Assembly: GCA_965208745.1 (NCBI GenBank)
Contig: CBDBPN010000004.1
Span: forward strand, 372,001 to 436,000
Source of the DNA: VXNE01 sp965208745
GTDB lineage: Bacteria > Pseudomonadota > Gammaproteobacteria > Pseudomonadales > Azotimanducaceae
DNA: 64,000 nucleotides
Direction: 5' to 3'
Shown here: positions 59,192-64,000 of the stretch, piece by piece
Layout: every line of letters starts with the position of its first letter
Position numbering within the stretch: position 1 is the stretch's first letter
Made by a program: the position numbers and the translations under genes
Notes under the pieces: model-generated
Seen by the model: the letters and a program-made list of their open reading frames with translations, nothing else
What the model was told of the DNA's origin: nothing
The model's database searches: none

Positions 59192-61549
59192 ATGCTCGAC
59201 TGCTACCGGGTACTGGACGTGACGGACCGCCGCGGGCTCTTCTGCGGCAAGCTCCTGGCCGACCTCGGCGCGGACGTGATCCGCGTGGACGCCTTCGAGG
59301 ACGAGCTTGCTCAGGCCGGCCGCCCCGAGACGCTGGCGGAGGACGAGCGCCTCGTCTGGCAGGTCTTCAATGCGAACAGGCGCCGCGTTACCGGGCCGGC
59401 GACGCCCGCGGATCGGGACGCCTGGCTCCGTGACCTCGTGTCCGGGTGCGACGTGCTGGTCGAGTCCGGGACCGCGCAGCGTTTCGGGCTGGATCACGAT
59501 GCGGTGTCGAAGCTCAACCCGGGCATCGTCTACGTGTCCGTTTCGCCGTTCGGCCAGGAGGACGCGACCGACCCCGCGGTGACGGACCTGACCCTGCAGG
59601 CGGCCAGCGGCAGCCTCATCCTCGCCGGCGACGCGGACCGCGCACCGCTCGCCACCCGCGGCCTGTCCCCCTGGACCTTCGCCGGCGCGGCCGCAGCGAC
59701 CGGCGCCGTCATCGCGCTGATGCATCGCGCCGGCTCCGGGGAAGGCCAGCGTGTCGATGTCTCCGCGCAGGAAGCCGCCGCAATCGCCGGCGGCGGGGCG
59801 CTCGTGCCCGGCATCACGGGTTTCGGCGAGTCCTTCGTACGCCAGGGCAACGCGCTGCCGACCGCGGGGGGACACCCCGTACCGGTGATCTGGCCGGCGC
59901 GTGACGGGTACGTGTCGCTGACGATCGGGTTCGACGGTCCAATGCTCGGGTTCTTGAGAAAGCTCTTCGAGTGGCTGTCCGAGACCGGCCACGGCGACGC
60001 CGAGAGCGAGAACCTGGACTGGCCGGCGTACATCGCCCGTCTGCGCGAAGGAAGCGACGAACTCGGGCCGGTCACGCGGCTCGTCGACCGTGTGGCGGCG
60101 TTCCTGGCCAGCCGCTCCAAGCGGGAGCTGTTCGAGGAGGCGGTCGCGCGCGGCGTCCTGCTGGTGCCGGTCGCGACGCTCGCGGACGCGCTCGAGAGCG
60201 AGCAGTTCGAAGCGCGCGGGGTATGGCGCGCGCTTCCGGTCGACGGGCGCGAAGTCCGGGTTCCCGGACCGTTCGTCCAGGTCACGGACGGCGGACGGCG
60301 GGCGAAGCAGCCCGAAACGGCGCCCGCCCTCGGGGCACCGGCGCTGGACCGCGTCCGGATCCTCGACTTCTCGTGGGTCATGGCGGCGCCCTACTCGACC
60401 CGGGTGCTCGCGGACTTCGGTGCGGACATCGTCAAGGTCGAGTCCCTCACGCGTCCGGACCTGTTGCGCTTCCTGCCGCCGTTCCTCGACGCGCCGATGC
60501 CCGATAACGGGGTGAACTACCACAACGTCAACGCCGGCAAGCGCAGCATCGCCCTTGACCTCGGCACCGAGGAAGCGCGGAGAGTCGTGATCGACCTCCT
60601 CGACTGGGCGGACGCCGTCCTCGAGTCCTTCTCGCCGCGAGCCATGAAGGCCTGGGGGCTCGACTACGCAAACCTCGCAAAGGTGAAACCCGACCTCGTC
60701 ATGGTCAGTTCCTGCCTGTTCGGACACACCGGCCCTCTCGCCAAGGTGCCGGGATACGGCACCATGGGCGCCGCCGTCGCCGGCCTCGTGGCGCCGACCG
60801 GCTGGCCGGACCAGGGTCCAACGGGGCCGTGGGGACCCTATACGGACTTCACCGCGCCCTGGCTGACGGCCTGTGCCCTGCTCGGCGCCCTCGAGCGGCA
60901 GCGGCGGACCGGCCAGGGCGCCTACATCGACTTCGCGCAGGCCGAGTCGGCCCTGCAGTTCCTCGCGCCGTCCATCGCGGAGTTCGGCCTGACCGGCCAG
61001 GCGCTGGCGCCCGACGGCAATGCGAGTCCCCACATGTCGCCGCACGGTGTCTTTCCGACCATGGGGGACGACGACTGGATCGCGGTCGCCGTACGCGACG
61101 ACCGGGACTGGCAGGCGCTCTGCGAGGCGGCCGCCGATCCCGCCATCGCACGGTTCGAGAAACTGGACGCTGCTGACCGCATCGAGCGGCGTACCGCAGT
61201 CGAGACCGCCGTCGCCGCGTGGACGGCGGGTCACGAAGCCGACCTGCTGGAGCGCACGCTGCAATCCGCCAGCGTGCCGGCCCACCGAATCGCCCAGGCA
61301 GCGCATGCCCGCGAGGAAACCCGATTTCGTGCCCGCGGCCACTTCGTCGACGCGCCGCACCCCGAGTTCGGGCCGCTGACCATCGAGTCGACGGCGCTGC
61401 GATTGTCCGCGACTCCCGGGGGACCGCGCACCGCCGGGCCGCGGCTCGGACAGCACACCGAGGAGGCGCTGCGCAGGATTCTCGGCTACTCCGATGCGCG
61501 GGTGCGCGACCTCCGAGCCGCAGGCGCCATCCCCGCCGCGGGCGCGTAA
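59192..61549 (+). CDS. Double CaiB/BaiF-type CoA-transferase
   Basis: A 785-residue protein with two family III CoA-transferase domains in tandem. Domain 1 (about 1-390) has LFCGKLLADLGADVIRVDAF and VTDLTLQAASGS. Domain 2 (about 390-785) has SWVMAAPYSTRVLADFGAD and YTDFTAPWLTACALLGALE, where the Asp of YTD is in the position of the catalytic Asp of formyl-CoA transferase. Usual members are about 400 residues, so this is a fusion. ATG 59192 follows GGGAGGAGGAAGAC. It probably activates or recycles a CoA thioester in the catabolic pathway. Confidence 0.88.
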   Translation: MLDCYRVLDVTDRRGLFCGKLLADLGADVIRVDAFEDELAQAGRPETLAEDERLVWQVFNANRRRVTGPATPADRDAWLRDLVSGCDVLVESGTAQRFGLDHDAVSKLNPGIVYVSVSPFGQEDATDPAVTDLTLQAASGSLILAGDADRAPLATRGLSPWTFAGAAAATGAVIALMHRAGSGEGQRVDVSAQEAAAIAGGGALVPGITGFGESFVRQGNALPTAGGHPVPVIWPARDGYVSLTIGFDGPMLGFLRKLFEWLSETGHGDAESENLDWPAYIARLREGSDELGPVTRLVDRVAAFLASRSKRELFEEAVARGVLLVPVATLADALESEQFEARGVWRALPVDGREVRVPGPFVQVTDGGRRAKQPETAPALGAPALDRVRILDFSWVMAAPYSTRVLADFGADIVKVESLTRPDLLRFLPPFLDAPMPDNGVNYHNVNAGKRSIALDLGTEEARRVVIDLLDWADAVLESFSPRAMKAWGLDYANLAKVKPDLVMVSSCLFGHTGPLAKVPGYGTMGAAVAGLVAPTGWPDQGPTGPWGPYTDFTAPWLTACALLGALERQRRTGQGAYIDFAQAESALQFLAPSIAEFGLTGQALAPDGNASPHMSPHGVFPTMGDDDWIAVAVRDDRDWQALCEAAADPAIARFEKLDAADRIERRTAVETAVAAWTAGHEADLLERTLQSASVPAHRIAQAAHAREETRFRARGHFVDAPHPEFGPLTIESTALRLSATPGGPRTAGPRLGQHTEEALRRILGYSDARVRDLRAAGAIPAAGA

Positions 61550-61568
61550 CAGGGAGGACAAACCAGGA

Positions 61569-62455
61569 ATGGCCGACAAGTCACAGGTGGGGCGCCTCGG
61601 AATCTGGGCGGCCACCTGCTTCAACCCGTTTTCCGATGTGGTCGCTTTCGCGCAGGACCTTGAGCGTTGGGGTTACGGAACGCTGTGGATTCCCGACGCG
61701 TTCGGGCGAGACCAGTTCGTGGAGTTGACCGGCCTGGCGCGCGAAACCAGTCAGCTCATGCTCGCGACGGGCATCATCAGCATCTACAACCGCGATCCCA
61801 TCATGATGACGGCCGGCCGAAACGCGCTGGACGAAATCAGCGGCGGCCGACTCGTGCTGGGTCTTGGGGTGTCGCACCGTGAGGTCGTGGCTGGCATGAA
61901 ACAGATGGAGTACGGAAAGCCCATCGGTGCGATGCGGAGCTACCTCGATGGGATGGAGCAAGCGACGTACAACTCCCCGCCGGCCGTGCAACCGGGCCTG
62001 TTGGTGCTGGCCGGACTGCAGGACAGGATGATCAAGTTGGCCGGGGAGCGTACCGACGGGGTCCACCCCTTTTCGTAACGCCCGAGCACACGGCGCGCGC
62101 CAGGGCGCTGTTGGGCGCCGAGCCCCTGCTCGCGCCGGAGCAGCACGTGCTCTTCATCAACGACAGAAGCGAGGCAAGGCGCGTATCCAGGCAACACATG
62201 GCGCTGCACCTGGGTTTGGCGAACTACAGAAACTACCTGCTGAACATGGGCTTTACGACAGAAGATCTCGAAGATGGCGGCAGCGACCGCCTGGTGGACG
62301 CCATCGTCGCCTGGGGCGATGAGACGGTGATCATGAAACGGGTGGAAGAGCATTGGGCCAATGGCGCCGACCATGTCTGTATTCAACCGCTGCTGCCCAA
62401 TGGTCAATACGGATTCGATCGCAAGGCCGTCGCGGCGCTCGCGCCTCACGGCTGA
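61569..62455 (+). pseudogene. LLM-class flavin-dependent oxidoreductase gene with a one-base frameshift
   Basis: The product resembles F420/FMN-dependent luciferase-like monooxygenases: MADKSQVGRLGIWAA, LERWGYGTLWIPDAFG and LGLGVSHREVV in the first frame, ending in TDGVHPFS-stop. The natural continuation TPEHTARARALLGAEPLL is in the next frame, up to TGA 62453-62455. Inserting one T in the T4 run near 62071-62074 restores the motif HPFFVTPEH. The intact protein would be about 295 residues. Real decay and sequencing error cannot be told apart. Confidence 0.8.
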
Positions 62456-62509
62456 GTTCGGTCGGCTCGGCCGCTTCAGGCAAATGACCAACGCATCGGA
62501 GGCGACCCC

Positions 62510-63289
62510 GTGACCGAGCCCTTCGTACTCTCCTCCGCGGCGGGCGGCATCGGCAGGATCACCCTGAACGAACCTGCGAGGCTCAACCCGGTCAACCTGG
62601 AACGCGTCACCGAACTGGTGGACGCCTGCCGGGCGATGTCCGAGGACGACGCCGTCCGCGTGGTCATCGTCACGGGCGCCGGGCGGGCGTTCTCCTCTGG
62701 CGCGGACCTGTCGACCCCGGTGCCGGAAGACGTGTCCATCGAACCGGCATCGGGGTCTGTTTTCGACGTGGGGACGGGGCTGTGGGTGCTGGCGGCCATG
62801 CGCCAGCCCGTGATCGCGATGGTCAACGGCCCCGCGGTCGGTTTCGGTGCGGAACTCGCGATCAGCGCCGACATCCGCATCGCGGGCGCGTCCGCCCGAT
62901 TCCGGTTCCCCTTCTCCCTGCTCGGCACGGTCAGCGACACGGGCGCCGCCACTTGGCTCCTGCCGCGCCTGATCGGCTGGTCCCGGGCAGCCGAGATCCT
63001 GTACTCGGGCCGCATGGTGGAGTCCGACGAGGCGGCGGAGATCGGACTGGTCAACCGGGTCGTGCCGGATGACGAGTTGCCGGCCGCCGTGGACGAAATG
63101 GCCCGCTCGTTCGCCGAGCGATCCGCGCCCGCAGTACAGCAGATGAAGCGGATGCTCTTCGCCGGGCTGGACGAACGGAAGGCCGAACACGTCCTGCGAC
63201 AGTACTTCGCCTTTCGGGAGCGGGACACGTCCTTCGACCCGGCGGCCTACTTCGACAGCGTCAGGGGGAAGGGGCCGGCGCGTCGGTGA
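62510..63289 (+). CDS. Enoyl-CoA hydratase/isomerase-family protein
   Basis: A 259-residue crotonase-fold protein. The oxyanion-hole segments are RAFSSGADLST and NGPAVGFGAELAISADIRI, and PFSLLGTVSDTGAATWLLPRLIG is the active-site helix. GTG 62510 follows CGGAGGCGACCCC. One Glu typical of hydratases is replaced by Gly-Thr in LLGTVSD, so the reaction may be isomerase-like. It ends the plus-strand catabolic block. Confidence 0.9.
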   Translation: MTEPFVLSSAAGGIGRITLNEPARLNPVNLERVTELVDACRAMSEDDAVRVVIVTGAGRAFSSGADLSTPVPEDVSIEPASGSVFDVGTGLWVLAAMRQPVIAMVNGPAVGFGAELAISADIRIAGASARFRFPFSLLGTVSDTGAATWLLPRLIGWSRAAEILYSGRMVESDEAAEIGLVNRVVPDDELPAAVDEMARSFAERSAPAVQQMKRMLFAGLDERKAEHVLRQYFAFRERDTSFDPAAYFDSVRGKGPARR

Positions 63290-63369
63290 AGGTGCTCGGC
63301 GTCCACCGGCTCCTGACGACTCGTTGTCTCTCAACGAAACGCTGAGGGCGTACTGCCAAGCTGCAGGGA

Positions 63370-63495
63370 CCACCGGACGCGACGACGAAGTCTCTGTTCG
63401 AGAGCCTGCGGTCGCGGCATCCCGACCGCTGCAAGGCCGGGCAGCTACGCACCCTGCAGCGGCGGATCCGCGAGTGGCGAGAGGTGAAGGCTCTC
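63370..63495 (+). pseudogene. Fragment of an IS21-type (IstA-like) transposase
   Basis: One frame reads TTKSLFESLRSRHPDRCKAG then QLRTLQRRIREWRE, which matches the G-Q-L-R-T-L-Q-R-R-x-(K/R)-x-W-R signature of IstA transposases. Only about 40 residues are left, without a catalytic core. It overlaps the 3' end of the HNH gene on the other strand. Confidence 0.6.
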
Positions 63496-64000
63496 TCCCG
63501 CATGATCCCGTTGCCCGAGTCGAGGGTGGTGCTCAGCGCGCCGCCCGCCCGCTTCAAGAGCGGGCGGCGCGCACCGGGCGTCGTCGGCCGGCCCCGAACC
63601 GGGCGATCTCGCTCCATTCACGGGACCAGCATCGCAAAATGGAAACTGGCCACCAAAGCGGGGCAGGTCCAGGTCCACCCCGTCGCGTTTCCTCGGAAAC
63701 ACCGGCGGAAACGTCGCCGGGAACTGCGGCCGCAGCGCCGGCTCGATCACTTCCCCGTGGCGGCTGACGAACACGAGCCCGTCGTCCTCCACGACGATGC
63801 GGAAGGCCCTGTGGTGTAGCAGGCGGTGGTGCGCGCTACAGAGTAGCACCAGGTTGTCCAGCCGCGTCTCGCCGCCGTCGATCCAGTGCTCGACGTGGTG
63901 CGCCTCCAGATACCGCTGGTGTGAGCAGCCGGGAAAGCGGCAGCGGTTGTGGTCCCGGAGCTTCAGGGCCCGCAGCAGCCGCGCCGGGACGATGCGCTGG
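63445..64000 (-). CDS. HNH endonuclease, C-terminal part (5' end outside window)
   Basis: The frame is open to the right edge, so the start is beyond the window. The HNH site is clear: CRFPGCSHQRYLEAHHVEHW, then LDNLVLLCSAHHRLLHH, with the Cys pairs that bind zinc and the His-x-His nuclease site. It resembles the DUF222/13E12-type HNH proteins. The last about 50 residues before the TAG at 63445 overlap the transposase relic and look like run-on sequence, so the original C-terminus may have been replaced. Confidence 0.8.
   Translation of the reverse strand, partial: QRIVPARLLRALKLRDHNRCRFPGCSHQRYLEAHHVEHWIDGGETRLDNLVLLCSAHHRLLHHRAFRIVVEDDGLVFVSRHGEVIEPALRPQFPATFPPVFPRKRDGVDLDLPRFGGQFPFCDAGPVNGARSPGSGPADDARCAPPALEAGGRRAEHHPRLGQRDHAGESLHLSPLADPPLQGA

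Noticed and set aside
59165..61624. 819-codon open frame antisense to the CoA-transferase
   Set aside because: Composition is that of a reverse shadow; the plus strand has family motifs.
1..64000. tRNA or rRNA genes, phage integrase or replication origin
   Set aside because: I saw no T-loop/acceptor pattern, rRNA core sequence, integrase, or DnaA-box cluster.

Overview
The window is a 64 kb piece of a high-GC bacterial chromosome. It most resembles an uncultured gammaproteobacterium, perhaps a marine or host-associated one. That reading rests on an E. coli-type complex I operon with fused nuoCD and a long NuoG carrying the extra N7 cluster ligands, on ClpB/CbpA/DksA-like proteins, and on TonB-dependent receptors. 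The lineage is an inference, since there is no rRNA or tRNA gene here.

Layout. 1-5.2 kb: the end of clpB, a CbpA-type DnaJ, a DksA-like zinc-finger protein, an HtrA/DegQ protease and a ThuA/Gfo-Idh-MocA pair. 5.3-8.8 kb: small metabolic genes (dienelactone hydrolase, VOC, MOSC, DUF1330) and a coiled-coil gene broken by two compensating frameshifts. 8.9-10.6 kb: a UGSC-family selenoprotein whose in-frame TGA is followed by a textbook-like bacterial SECIS hairpin. 10.6-19.1 kb: an Rpn-type nuclease, two PIN-domain toxin-antitoxin modules with visible operator palindromes, a PhyH dioxygenase, a MetY-like sulfhydrylase, a CoA-binding protein, a phosphatase and a DUF3604 protein. 19.2-34.0 kb: the complete nuoA-N operon; nuoCD carries an in-frame, palindrome-containing 45-bp tandem repeat. 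34.0-34.7 kb: an NnrU-like protein.

35.1-44.6 kb holds a tightly packed nine-gene minus-strand operon that I cannot match to a described system. It encodes an ExbB/TolQ/MotA-type channel, two proteins that join an ExbD-like F-L-D-V transmembrane segment to a von Willebrand A domain, a membrane-anchored PEGA plus SUMF1-fold protein, a TPR/PEGA-like secreted protein and four other secreted or membrane proteins. The simplest reading is an ion-motive-force-driven envelope machine. This is the main candidate for a new system.

44.7-63.3 kb: an orphan HTH regulator, a second PhyH enzyme, two TonB-dependent receptors, a hot-dog-fold dehydratase, a frameshifted MFS carrier, a beta-propeller (SMP-30-like) protein, and a plus-strand catabolic block (amidohydrolase, DUF35, a thiolase-fold protein lacking its nucleophilic Cys, a double CoA-transferase, a frameshifted LLM flavin oxidoreductase and an enoyl-CoA hydratase). 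Together these suggest uptake and CoA-dependent breakdown of a bulky organic substrate, perhaps terpenoid- or sterol-like. 63.3-64 kb: a transposase relic and the 3' part of an HNH endonuclease gene. Three genes are broken by small indels, at least two of them in or beside homopolymers, so assembly or sequencing error must be weighed against real decay.
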